Shown here in pieces: positions 1-10,770 of a stretch of DNA of 64,000 nucleotides (within the stretch, counting starts at the first letter, position 1; every line of letters starts with the position of its first letter). Location: assembly GCA_021464245.1 (NCBI GenBank), contig JADCRB010000075.1:744001-808000 (forward strand). The letters are read 5' to 3'. Both the position numbers and the translations under genes were made by a program. The DNA is from Carallia brachiata. Taxonomy: Eukaryota; Streptophyta; Magnoliopsida; Malpighiales; Rhizophoraceae. A model generated the notes under the pieces. That model did no database searches, was not told the origin of the DNA, and worked only from the letters and a program-made list of their open reading frames with translations.

Positions 1-2060
1 CACCAGTCCTTCAAGCCCATTGGGCTAGGGCAAGGAAATCCATAAGTTTAGATATGGGGCTAATGTCAGTGCCCAGATTCAACTGGGTTGGCCACATGAA
101 ACATCTGTCAGATTACCATTCAGATTACTACCTCACATTAAAAATATGTATTTTAATTATTTAATCAAACATAAAATTTTATTGGCAACAGAGATTAAAT
201 TCCAACTTCCAAATAACTCCATCCTTATAACTATGGTGAATTTTTAAAATATGTTTAATAGGACTTATAATTATTATTGTATATAAAGAAAATAAGTACT
301 ACGAGAGTTTTAATCCGTAGTAAGTCTTTCTCAACATGAACTACATTAGTTGAGTCTAATATAATTTTCAAATGCTGAGATTTAGTATTAAAAAAAATGA
401 TTCTTATTGTGTGATTCTAACATATAATGGTAGCTAACAAGAAGAAAAGAAAGAATAAATGGAGAATAATAGTAATAAAATTAGGAAAGAATGAACTTTG
501 ACATTGGCCACGCCCACTACCCAGTTTACAGTAACAGTCAAAAAAATTTAAAGCCAAGCTCTGGCGAGAGTACAATTCAAGAGACGATATAAGGCAAAAG
601 GAAGAATTGGTCCCTTTCATTACACTGCTTTTTTTTTTTTTTTTGCATTAAATCTAAAATCTTTCCAATTCCTTTTTGTATCGGTTAAGCATGTTGCTAG
701 AATTCTAATAACTAGAATGCAAAATGCGCGTAGTGCAATAGAGGTCAGAAGCTGGATACCAAATAGAATCCTTAGGTCTTTCGGAAGGACAGTGAATTTA
801 TGAAAATTTATTTTCGTTATTAAAATGCCCCAATTTAATAAAGAGAACTGTTACATAATTGAAAGAAATTTGTTAAAAAAAAATTTAGATTATAATTTAT
901 TAAATTTATTGTGCAATCATTTTTATTATAAGTGTAATTAAAAAAAATTATTACTATTTTCATTGCACAATAAATTCATAAAATTACAAAAAAAATTTAA
1001 ATGATTGTATTTCTAAAATTAATTTAGCCTTTGGACAAACTAACAGTATATATTCCTCTTGCAGAAGATGAATTATCACTCCTGCTACTTGCATAAGATG
1101 ACAAATTAACAATATAATATTCCTTCGTTTCCACGGATTTTTACACTCTTTTTTTTTTTTTGGTAAGAAAGGGAGGGATAGTGCCCATTACATATAAAGT
1201 AGGCGTGGGAAAGAACTAACAAAATTTGTAACAACTCAGGCGGAGCATGGTCTAAAAAATGAAGATCAAAATCTGTAGAAATGGTGGCCTTCACTAATCA
1301 ATCTGTAGTCCAGTTATCTTCCCGATAGATATAAATAAGATCAACAGACTAAGACATTGTAATAAAACTTGACATTTAGCAACTAAAGTCGCATGATTTT
1401 TACATTCTTCTCGGTTTACAAGATCGTGTAACATCTGCAAGATAGTGTCATTGTTGGATTGGGCTGAATTTTAAACAACTAGCAGTGGCCCAAAACAATT
1501 TTGTCGGGTAGTAGTCTACTGCGTGAGAGTGTGTGTAGAAGGAATAGGTATAAGATAGTTAGATGTACCAGACTGTTAGGTATAGGACTGGAGAAGAAAT
1601 ATCACTAGCGACTGTGGGGTATTAGATTATATGTTTCTCTGGCCCCATCTTTAGAACTGAGCAGCAATTACCAGTGCTGTTAAAAGAAATACAGAGAAGA
1701 CACTTCGGTGGATGAATTTGAGGAATCTATCTCTGAATTCTTAAGAAGCTCAACAAAAAGCTACTTATTGCTCGTTAAAAAGCATAAGTAGAGGGAACAA
1801 ACAACCGGAACACCCATCAGGAAAAGGCTAGTCAGGATTTTCAAATTATACATGTGCCATTTGACAATTTCTTTCTGTTTTTACGTGAATAAATTCAAGG
1901 AAATAATTATTTTAAGTTGCTTTTGTTCATTTTTATAATCACAAAAGATCCTTACGTTGAGAAAGAGCTAAAACATTCATATTACTCTAACATGGACCAG
2001 CATACTATTTGGCAATAAAAGACTGCAAGATTGCTATCAAGTGTCGATGACGCAAAATCA
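1..2060. other. Intergenic, no gene recognised
   Basis: AT-rich sequence with several poly-A and poly-T runs. The short open frames on either strand have no recognisable domain, no conserved composition and no plausible exon structure. The last part, about 1850-2060, is where the missing 3' end of the sirtuin remnant would be expected, but I could not see it. Confidence 0.5.
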
Positions 2061-2068
2061 GCATTACC

Positions 2069-3058
2069 TGGTCCCCAAGCACAACAAAAGATCAGCCATC
2101 CTGCAGTGCTTCTCAGCTGGAAGCATTTCCTTTGGCGGCAATGCATCCTGCACATACACAGATTCTCGGCAACATGCTCATTCAATTGAAATACCATTAC
2201 AACCAAATGGGTCGGCCTCAGATAACAAAGACATAAATCTTGGGCCTGGTTGAAACCAGAAAAAGAAAGAAAATGGTACCTCCCAGTCAAGAACTGTATC
2301 CTTTAGTTTCGCTCCACAGTTTACATCAGAGCACCGCTGGGAAGTCTCCTTCAATCCTATAGTTTCTACCTCAAAATCCCACAAATACTTCACAGGTTTA
2401 GTAGCAAGGTTGTCTTAGATAGGGAAAAAAGAAATTTCTGAACAGAAGGTATCAAAACAGTTCATTTGCTCTCAATCTGATATAATTCTTGTTGCTCTGA
2501 CCCATGTTAGACACAGAGTAGACACCTTGAATGGAAACAAGAACTTGAGTGGATCATCTGAATAGAAAGAAACATAAGAAAAATCTGACAGTACCTGTTG
2601 TCAGTTACAGGTATCTGCTGCATACTCATATCCAGTCCAAGCAACATAAACCACAATAACACAGAAAATGCAAGGAGAAGAACCAAAGGGAGGAGTACGA
2701 GGAAAGTGGGAGAGAGAACAAAGGTGCACAAGGACTTTTATCATACTCGACTCGACATGAAGGGCATGCCTCCATGAAGAAGTTCCCATGTAACTCAGCA
2801 AATTTCTCCCTTGGAAATCCAGACCGAAGATGGAGGCCATCAACATTCTGCTCAACAAAAGTAAGAAGACTTGTAAGAAGAATACGATAAACTAATTTTC
2901 TTGCACATAAGAATAAATATTCAACTATCAGAGGAATAACTGAATCAGGCAAAAAAGCCCCTATTTATGTAGGCAACATTTTGTTGTGGCTTGCATGAAT
3001 GCATAGAATAATGTGCATCATCAGATTACAGCAGAAAACCAAAAATTATTTATCCGTC

Positions 3059-3089
<31 letters not shown>

Positions 3090-4118
3090 TGCACACACAT
3101 TTCAGACCTCCTACTGATCAACATGCACATGCGAACATATATAAATCTAAAAAGTCAGACAGCAAAAGACACATCATAAGCCTACCATAATTAAACCTAT
3201 ATACATTAACTCAAATTATCATATTGGAATTAGCTTTTACAAGAGGCTAAAATATTACTCAGAACTTTAAAATACCTAAGATATATTTCAAATAATGGAG
3301 TAATAACTACTACCTGACTAATAACAAAGTTTAACATGCCAGCCTTCTCAAGTTCAACCAATGCCATATGGAGTTATGCTTGGCATTGCTCGATGGAATG
3401 GAAGGGATGCTCCAGGTAAAGGTTTCCCTTCACACTGCAATGACTAATAGATTTAAAGTAAGATCCAAAGAAACTTAAAACTACATGGTTGATTTGTTTA
3501 CTTCAATTGTAGGCCAGAGAATAATGGACACAACGAGTGTTTCCATAAATACACGTAAACACTTCTTTCAAGGAAAAAGGAAAAAGAAAAGAAAATCCAG
3601 TGCTTAGAAGATAGTAAAACTTCCATTTGTAACTAAATTGCTTTTGGTTGTACAGCAGTAAGCAGTCAAGAACATAAGGCATAATAACTGTTCTTAAGCA
3701 TTTAAACCATATTTTTCATTTTTCCAATCACTACTTAAAAAACAATAGCAAAATTTTCTGACAATGAAAGAAATCAACCTGACTACACCCTCAATGGATT
3801 ACAAGTAACATTCTATGGAAAAGGGAAAGCAACATTTTACTTTCAGGTAGTGGAATGGTGAGTGCCAATTAAAATTGATGGTACAAGATGCCATATATTA
3901 GCTGTTCCCCAGAATTGATCGGCCTACTACAAATTTTTAGTAGTCTAGTAACAGCTATTCAACTAGGGGAGGAAACACTATAAGATTGAGGTGCTTCTAT
4001 ATGACAAAGGGAGCTCAACAGATTCCTGGAACCAAACAAAATTCACAACTTTTACCTGCAATGTCCAAATTCCTTTGGGAATTTGGACCCCGAAAATCAG
4101 GTATGCCACAAGATGTTG
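2069..4118 (-). pseudogene. SRT1: SRT1-type sirtuin (NAD+-dependent deacylase) remnant
   Basis: Five separate blocks on the minus strand read in the order expected for plant SRT1, the SIRT6-class nuclear deacylase: about 4060-4118 (CGIPDFRGP, then GIWTLQ), 3318-3430 (LPFHRAMPS ... ALVELEKAG ... FVISQ), 2744-2852 ([19 protein letters not shown]), 2281-2392 ([22 protein letters not shown]) and 2069-2149 (DALPPKE ... LLLCLGT). The NAD-binding QNVDG motif, the His of ELHG and the zinc-binding CPSC pair are still visible. The gene is broken: extra bases between FRGP and GIWTLQ shift the frame, one extra C after AMPSIT near 3375 shifts it again, and the N-terminal part and the region after CLGT are not found. 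An LTR-like sequence abuts the 5'-most block. It is a decayed or partial copy; a working SRT1 should exist elsewhere. Confidence 0.85.
3061..3100. repeat. (TC)n-(AC)n microsatellite
   Basis: A TC-dinucleotide tract runs straight into an AC tract and then an imperfect CACA stretch. It lies in an intron-like gap of the sirtuin remnant. Confidence 0.9.
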
Positions 4119-4123
4119 ATACT

Positions 4124-4540
4124 TGTTAGATTGTATAGCTTCTCTTTTGTTCTTATAGTTTCTAGAAGTATCTAGCAATCTCTTGTAGCATCTATAATTT
4201 TCTATTTTTAGTTGAATGTAACTATAATCTGTAGAAAATTCTAATAACTTGCATCTAGAATCTAACAAGTAGGATTTAGTAAGAAAGTTGTAGGAATTTC
4301 TAGAATAATCTATCCACTTGTATAAATATCCTTCAAATGCAATAACAAATTGCTTTTCTTGCTCCATTTTTACAAACTGCTTTTCCTTAGTTTTCTGTTC
4401 TGCACTTTTCTGGGTTGCTACCATTCTGCATTTTTCTGCAGTAAACATACTGCATTTTCTGCAATCTGGTATGTTTGTTTTCTGCCCTAATAAAAAAAAA
4501 CTCCTAGCATGCATTAGGAGAATATCGAAATTCACAACAC
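4124..4540 (+). mobile_element. LTR-like remnant (copia-type?) next to the sirtuin fragment
   Basis: The block begins TGTTAGATTG, has a TATAAATA box near 4320 and contains repeated TTCTGCA motifs downstream, the layout of a U3-R-U5 region. The 3' end is uncertain: candidates are TTTTCTGCA ending near 4463, which is followed by TGGTAT resembling the start of a tRNA-Met primer site, or ACAACA near 4540. I could not find a convincing target-site duplication. It interrupts the sirtuin remnant on its 5' side. A rearranged or partial LTR is the best reading, but it rests on sequence style only. Confidence 0.4.
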
Positions 4541-4765
4541 AGTCAGGTACGTCACGGTCTACCCCAAACAATTAGTTCTAGAAGAAAAGAACTCCATCGC
4601 AATAAAATTGAACCTCAAGAAATTCCAAAGCCATAGTTCTTTTTCATTCACCCCACCAAATAAAATTGAATATTGGAGCATTAAGCGTGAAATCATCCAT
4701 TGCTATTGTTGGCAACAGTCAAAATTGAGGATTGAACATTTGTTTAAATGTTGCGTCAAAAAAAA

Positions 4766-4789
4766 AAATAATATATATATATATATATG
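4766..4789. repeat. Poly-A and (AT)n microsatellite
   Basis: A run of A is followed directly by about nine AT units. Non-coding. Confidence 0.8.
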
Positions 4790-4848
4790 AATGTTGTTTC
4801 AATACAATGTGGGCCAAAAAACCAAGTCTTGACTTCTTATCAAGACTA

Positions 4849-5022
4849 GACACTCTGCCTTCTCCTCTACAGTAGATAAGAGTGTTGACTCTCCTATGGA
4901 CTTCAATGCGCTCCAGGCTGCTGGGGACTTTTGACACTCTGCCTTCTCCTCTACAGTAGATAAGAGTGTTGACTCTCTGATGGACTTGAATACGCTCCAG
5001 GCTGCTAGGGAAATGCTGGCAG
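4849..5022. repeat. Tandem duplication, 84-bp period
   Basis: A stretch of about 45 bases starting GACACTCTGCC at 4849 recurs exactly at 4933. The sequence that follows each copy (TGGACTT ... GCTCCAGGCTGCT) is also repeated with a few changes. An 84-bp unit keeps the reading frame, so it could have arisen in a coding region. Confidence 0.9.
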
Positions 5023-5099
5023 CTGTCCAACTGCAGTATGAGTTGCTGCTGGTGCTGCTGCTACTGAAACTGCTCCTGGTGCTGGTGGAGCTCCCAGTG

Positions 5100-5651
5100 G
5101 TTCTCCTACAATTGGGTCAACCAGTTAAGATCGAACAACCTCCGAAGATCATCTACTATCTCTCGGCATGTGAAACTGTGGTTAAGATGATTCTTGCGGT
5201 GGGCAATTTCTTGAGCTTTGCCATCCTCCTTCTGGCCCTGAGTTCTATGGGCTCCATAGCCTGCATATCTTGGTTAATTGCAGCATCTAAATCATTAATT
5301 TGATTTCGAAGATTTGGTAATTTGCAGCATCTAAATCATTAATTTGATTTCGAAGATTTGGTAATTTGCAGCATCTAAATCATTAATTTGTTACTCTCGC
5401 TTGATGATATGCAAACTCCTTTTGCAATTGTTCAAGGAAAGGCAATTGTTCAAGGAAAGGCAGCAACTCTAGAGAAGGATCCGTATTCAAAGTGTTTTGC
5501 ATAGATTGAATTGTTTCTACCAATTGATTCTGCAGTTTTCGGCGTTCCTTTCTCTTGAGATGCCGAGAAAACATCACATTAATGTATAGATCTGACTCTC
5601 TAACAATATCAGAAAAGTATCTGGTAGCATCATTCGTTTGTTCAGCCAATT
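5100..5651 (-). pseudogene. Unrecognised coding-like exon(s), disrupted
   Basis: On the minus strand, a splice-acceptor-like TTGGTGTAG is followed at 5651 by an open stretch with strongly protein-like, charged, probably helical composition (LAEQTNDATRYFSDIV, FSRHLKRKERRKLQNQLV, LELLPFLEQLQKEF). Inside it PFLEQL is doubled by an 18-bp duplication near 5440-5475. Beyond it the 44-bp repeats shift the frame, and a helical stretch then resumes (NDLDAAINQDM ... REIVDDLRRLFDLNWL) before a stop. I do not recognise the family. The composition suggests a coiled-coil subunit of a larger complex, but that is only inference. Upstream, a possible 5'-UTR exon lies near 7270-7360 with a GTAAGA donor near 7272, behind a TATAAAT-like box near 7450. 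No single uninterrupted gene model can be drawn. Confidence 0.45.
5281..5390. repeat. Tandem repeat, 44-bp period, about 2.5 copies
   Basis: The unit beginning CAGCATCTAAATCATTAATT occurs at 5281, 5325 and 5369 with no differences that I can see. A 44-bp unit is not a multiple of three, so it breaks any minus-strand reading frame crossing it. Confidence 0.92.
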
Positions 5652-5744
5652 CTACACCAAGAGATAATGAGAAATACATCAGGCAAAACCAAACCAAAAA
5701 AAAGCAAAGAATATGCAACTCCAAACAAAAAAAAAGTTAAAACT

Positions 5745-7060
5745 TTAAATGCTTACTCAATCAACTCTATCTCAGGAAAGATACTTGATGGCAACAAAAT
5801 TGAACCCTTCACTCTTCTGAAACAACACCAAAACCCATCAAAATTGGAGAATCTACAACAAAGAAATAATAACAATGAGATGGAATGCAAACCAACAGAT
5901 AACCAAACACCCCAAAACCCAGAAAGGGAACCTCTTGACTCTTCTGAAAAAAAAAAAACCAAAACCCATTATCAAAAACAATCTTATTTAAAATAAAAGA
6001 AATCCAGAAAAAAAAAACACTCAACCGATTCTTGATCTCAAGAAACTGACAAACCCCTCGACTCTTCTGAACAAAACAAACAACTCTTTGATACCAGAAA
6101 ATAGTACTCAGGGGACGTTGATAGACAATCGGAAAATAATGGAGAACCGCGAATCAATGAAAAATTGGAGAAGAATGGACGAAATAATAGAGAGAGAAAA
6201 GAGAATTGTATTGATACTGAGAGAGGACAGAAACAATGAGAACAACAACGACAATCACAATACAAGCGTGACCTCGCTCTCTTTCTCTCACAGCCATATA
6301 TACTGCCTGTTACAATATCTTCTAGAATATATCCTAATTACTCATGAAATTACTAAAATAGGAATTCCCCGCTCTCCACCATCTAGCTCTTCCCGCCTGA
6401 TCCAATATCATCTGGAACCGTACAGCTGTCCCATTCTTCTGCTCTTATTTCTTGCTACTCTCTGCTACTCTGGCAATCCCACAATTGCTGATCCACCAAT
6501 CTCTTGCTGCCAACTGGATATCTCCTTGAGGCTCTTCTTTCGTGCATCACTCTTAAATTTCCAATAAAAAAATTCAAAAAAAAAAGGAAAACACTAACGC
6601 ACAGAAACAACAAATCAACTCTATCTCAGGAAAGATTCTTGGCAACAAAATTGAACCCCTCAACTCTTCTGAAACAAGACCAAAACCGATCAAAATTGAA
6701 GAATCTACAACTAAATCTACAACTAACAAATAAGATGGAATGGAAACCAACAGACAACCAAAAACCCCAAAACCCAGAAAGGGAACCCCTTGAATCTTCT
6801 GAAAAAAAAAACCCTAAACCCACTATCAAAAACAATCTTATTTCAAATAAAAGAAATCCAAAAAATAAAAAAAAAAAACTAATAATAGAAGCAACAAAAC
6901 AACTCAAAAAGAAAACCACCAAAAAAAAGGATTCTTGATCTCAAGAAACGAACCCCTTGACTGTTCTGAAACAAAAACCACAACGAAAATCTCTTTCATT
7001 TCAAATAAAAAAATCCAAAAAAAGAAATCACTAACACACAGAAACAACAAAACAACTTAG
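5745..7060. repeat. Diverged direct duplication (two units), split by a solo LTR
   Basis: The stretch starting CAACTCTATCTCAGGAAAGAT at about 5760 recurs at about 6615, and similarity continues for several hundred bases (AAAACCCAGAAAGGGAACC, CAATCTTATTT, GATTCTTGATCTCAAGAAAC). Unit A is 5745-6088 plus 6555-6610 once the inserted LTR is removed; unit B is about 6610-7060. Each unit contains several copies of a short motif near AACCCCT(T/C)GACTCTTCTGA. Read on the minus strand this would be intron or 5'-UTR sequence of the unrecognised gene. Confidence 0.8.
6089..6549 (-). mobile_element. Solo LTR with 5-bp target-site duplication
   Basis: The 461-bp block starts TGATACCAG and ends GTGCATCA, so it is bounded by TG...CA with a short TGAT/ATCA inverted repeat. 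It is flanked on both sides by CTCTT (6084-6088 and 6550-6554). Comparison with the second copy of the surrounding direct duplication, which lacks the block, independently confirms both edges. The minus strand reads as a promoter-bearing LTR: a TATATATGG motif near 6295-6305 is followed by a C/T-rich leader. There is no internal region, so this is what LTR-LTR recombination leaves behind. The open frame that crosses it on the plus strand is an artefact. Confidence 0.9.
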
Positions 7061-9252
7061 AAACCCACCAAGAAAAAGATTTGCACTAAAACAAGAAAGT
7101 TTGAAATGCAAATAATCTCCAACTAAGAATTATGAAAGAAAATGAAAGAGATTGATAACCATCGACAAAAACCCAAAACCCAGAGAAACCAAAACACAGC
7201 AACCAAAAAAACAAAAACCCAAAGAAGAAAAACAATTGTACTGCAAATGAAACAAAACTAAAAATCTTACCCAGAACCAAAAACGATGCTCGATGCCTTC
7301 TCCTCGATCTCCTAGAGAGTCAATAATTCTTTGACTCTACGCACTAAAACTCGAAGGCCTGGAGAGAAATTTGATTTTTTTTTTTGAAAAGGTTGAGAGA
7401 GAGTTGAAACTCTTTTTCTTTTTTTCTTGTGACTTGTATAATATTCAATTTATAGTAATTATATATAAGGGTTAAATGAGGAGCTTTGGGCTTCGGGCTT
7501 TGGGCCCAGACCGTTTGTAGTGCAAAGACAAAAAAAAAAGAAAAAACAGACCCGTAGATGTAGACAGCTCCAGTTTCTGTTTTTCCCCCCTAATTGCCCG
7601 TATAAAATTAGGCTGTGCTGAACCCTTCTTGTTTTTGTTTTTCTGTCAATCTTGAGAACACAATTTTATTCATTCGAAGGTATGAATTGACTCTTAAATC
7701 TTAATGCAGCAAGTGGATGGTCATGTGGGTCATAAATTTTTGAATGCATTGTGCAATCATCATTGATTCAGGTCTTATAAACGGTTTTTGATGACTTAAA
7801 GCAAAGGAAATATCAAAAGTACAAATGAATATGAACTGAATCCCAGTATCAATTTAATTTGAGAAAAGAGGCGTAAATCGATAAATTGCCACTATCAAAT
7901 GTTCTTGTCCAGTTTATTTTTGATCAACTATTACAATCACCTGGTCTATACAATTTTATCTTGTTTGCATCTTGAATAGTTTTGTGTTGTACTCTTTAAA
8001 GGGTTTCCTATCCCGTGTGACTAGCAAGCATTTCAAACGTAAAACCCACCCTGAACCTTAGATGGTACGTACTCCTCTGAAAGAAGGAAAGCGAGTGTAC
8101 GGACAATGCTTAAATTTCAAATTTTACTCCCTTTTGCGGCATTAGCTCGAACTCCGACCTTTCATTGAATAGATAACCACTTGCTTATCAATATATCCAT
8201 CAAAATAAAAAGAAAAAGTTTTCAAGGGATTGAAAGGGAGGAAGTGACGTAGTGCTACCTCCAATGTGGTACTTCACTTTGCAGGCAACATCGAAGTAAC
8301 ATGGTTTCGGTTCTCCTCTTATATGAGAAGAAATCTAGGAAACTTAATCTAGGAAAAGTGTAAAAGATAGAAATTTTTTTCAACTGTGAGAAATAAAACA
8401 GCATAATTTGATAAAAAAGACAAATAACTCTCACCTTCTGTTGTCAAAGGAAGCAGGCATTGTTGGGGAATACTATACTTCTCAAAGTCAGATGGAAAAG
8501 CTCCAAGCCATTGTATCTCCGGCAGATGCAGGAATTTTGTATCAAAGGCCATTTGCTTACAACATGGAATTTTATGTGTGGAAGTAAAAAAAAAACAAAT
8601 GGAGAAGAAAGTTAAATATTAAATAACCAAGTTGGGATTAGAAATGACAATTTTACTCGTACTCGTCAGGAATTACCCATACCCACCCCGATGGGTACGG
8701 GGTCAAAGTGAGTTGACCGGAGAACGGGGCAGGGATCCCCTTTCCCCACATATTTTTAGCGGTATGGGGACGGGTATGGTTTACTTATCTCCGTCCTCGT
8801 ACTTCTCCCGTACCCCCCGTACCCTTCCTTTTTTTTTAATCTTTATTATTTTTTTAACTTTTAATACAGATTGGCTTCCCTTCCCTCTTCAACTCATAAA
8901 CCTAAAAATATCCACTGCAAATTTTGTGCCGCCCACACTACAAGTACCTGATCTAATCAAGCAAGAATACAAGACTCAATCTAATCACCCCTGCTGTGAG
9001 TAGCATTTGCAAAATAGCAAAAAGCAGCTCCTCGCTCTGTCGCTTGGCTTCTTAATTATCATATCTAGAAAGGAGAATAGAGCAACGTTGAAGCATCGAC
9101 ACCAACAAAGGCAAGAGCTTTACATATCAGTTGACTTTAATTGACTTTAAAATTGTTTTTGAGTTTTATCCTCTTTTTTCTGCTTTGTTGTGTATTTTAA
9201 TCGGCTTCACGCTTAAATGAACCATGATTGAATGGAATGCTGAACATTTCAG

Positions 9253-10600
9253 GTCACTTATCACTTCTTTCACTGGAAGAAAGGAACCCCATTTGGAGAT
9301 GACCAAGGTATCTATAATGGATTAACTTGGTGGGAGCAGATAGATAATGGGAAGCAGCTCACACGCAATAGAAAGTTCTTAACTGTTGTACCTGTGGTGC
9401 TGTAAGTTCTCATGCTGAAATCATCCAATTATATAAGCATTAGTAGCAGAAGTTGGAGAATTGCAAGAAAATGTAGGACCACTGCATTCAAATTTTCTTT
9501 TTGTACAATTCTTTTGTTTTTGTTTTTGTTTTGTGAACGCAGTGATCATACATCTTCTTTAAATTGAAAGTTATTTATTTACGAGGATCCATGCTAAGTA
9601 TACATTTGGACAATCCATGATCAAAAATTCCAGTCTCTAGGTTTTGTTCTGTTTTGTCAAAACGATAACTTGATTAAAGCCCTTATGTATATAAAACATA
9701 TTAACTTGCCTCATAGTCTACATTGCCTTAATGGCTATTAAGTGAATTGAGTGAAAAATTTGTAACATTGACGGTATCCATGTTGATCCACAGACATCTA
9801 GTAGGTGGATAAGTGCTGCGTGACTTGAGTTTGATTGATGTGCTAGACAGATATGAAAAGCCAGACACAAAAGTCATTCCGCATACAGTCATTCCTCTTT
9901 TCTTGTATTGTTGCAAATCTATAGATGGGTCCAGTTGGCAATCAAAAGGATAATCTTCGGGCTTTTTCTTTCTTTTTTCTTTGGTATAATTGCTTGCCTT
10001 GTGCTTTTCATCCTTGCTGGTTTAGTTTGATAGTTTAAATCTCGGGGATGTCAAGAATTCTATTTTTTTTTTGTTTTGCTTATCCATATCTCTAATAAGA
10101 TGGTTGCGCATACGGCAGCATAACTTGAATCTAGTTATTCGTATGGATATGTTGGTAGTGTAGTTGCTTCAGCTGAAGGTATTCATGTGGATATGTTGCC
10201 TCAGGATGAGATAATTCTTGAGAATATTTGTCTTTGCAAAAGAACTTGAACTTCTAGCCCTGGAATTTGGCTTTTTGATTATTAAATATGAAACTTTTTT
10301 TGGTAATTAGAAAAGTCTGTAAAATAGTTTAACTTTGTCCATGCAGTATTGGTCTCTCTTGGTAAGTCATGATTTACAGGTAGCTTGTTTTTGAGGCATT
10401 CCTAAAACATGAGTGCTGGTGAGTTGCTAAGTCGTAATTCCCCTTCATGCATGATTTAAACAATTGAGATTGACACACTCCTTTCTTTTTTTGTGTCCAA
10501 TTTTTTCCGTACAGGTACTTAATAGCCTCACACACAACTGACTACCAACATCCAATGCTGTTTTTCAACACTATTGCAGTTTTAATAGCCTTTTTTACAA
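9253..10600 (+). pseudogene. Captured ORMDL gene fragment (two exons and an intron) inside the hAT
   Basis: ORMDL proteins are small ER membrane regulators of serine palmitoyltransferase in sphingolipid synthesis. The exon at 9253-9401 follows a TTTCAG acceptor and reads HFFHWKKGTPF ... GIYNGLTWWEQ ... NRKFLTVVPVV with no break, then has a GTAAG donor. The exon at 10515-about 10600 follows TACAG and continues in phase (YLIASHTTDYQHPMLFFNT). After about 10600 the similarity stops before the family's usual C-terminus, and no first exon is visible upstream. The intron is retained, so the fragment was acquired as DNA, not as a processed transcript. It lies between the left terminal repeat and the transposase. 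Whether it is transcribed or translated cannot be told. Confidence 0.9.
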
Positions 10601-10770
10601 AGTGCTCATTACAAATATGCCCTTTGCTTCACTGCACTTCTCATAATTTCTTCGCAAACTAAATGCAGAATTGGTAAGGCCAAGTAATTGCTAGCCAGAA
10701 AAGTACACCCATTGCATCTATCAAGCAGCTGATTTGAATTGAAGAGACTCATATTGGTACTGAAGAAACA

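Noticed and set aside
6089..6101. TGATACCAG on the plus strand looks like the complement of a tRNA-Met primer site (TGGTATCA)
   Set aside because: The bases are inside the LTR terminus itself, as shown by the CTCTT target duplication, so it is the LTR end and not an internal primer site.
6088..6567. Plus-strand open frame of 159 codons
   Set aside because: It lies wholly over the solo LTR whose borders are proven by target duplication and empty-site comparison, and it has no domain.
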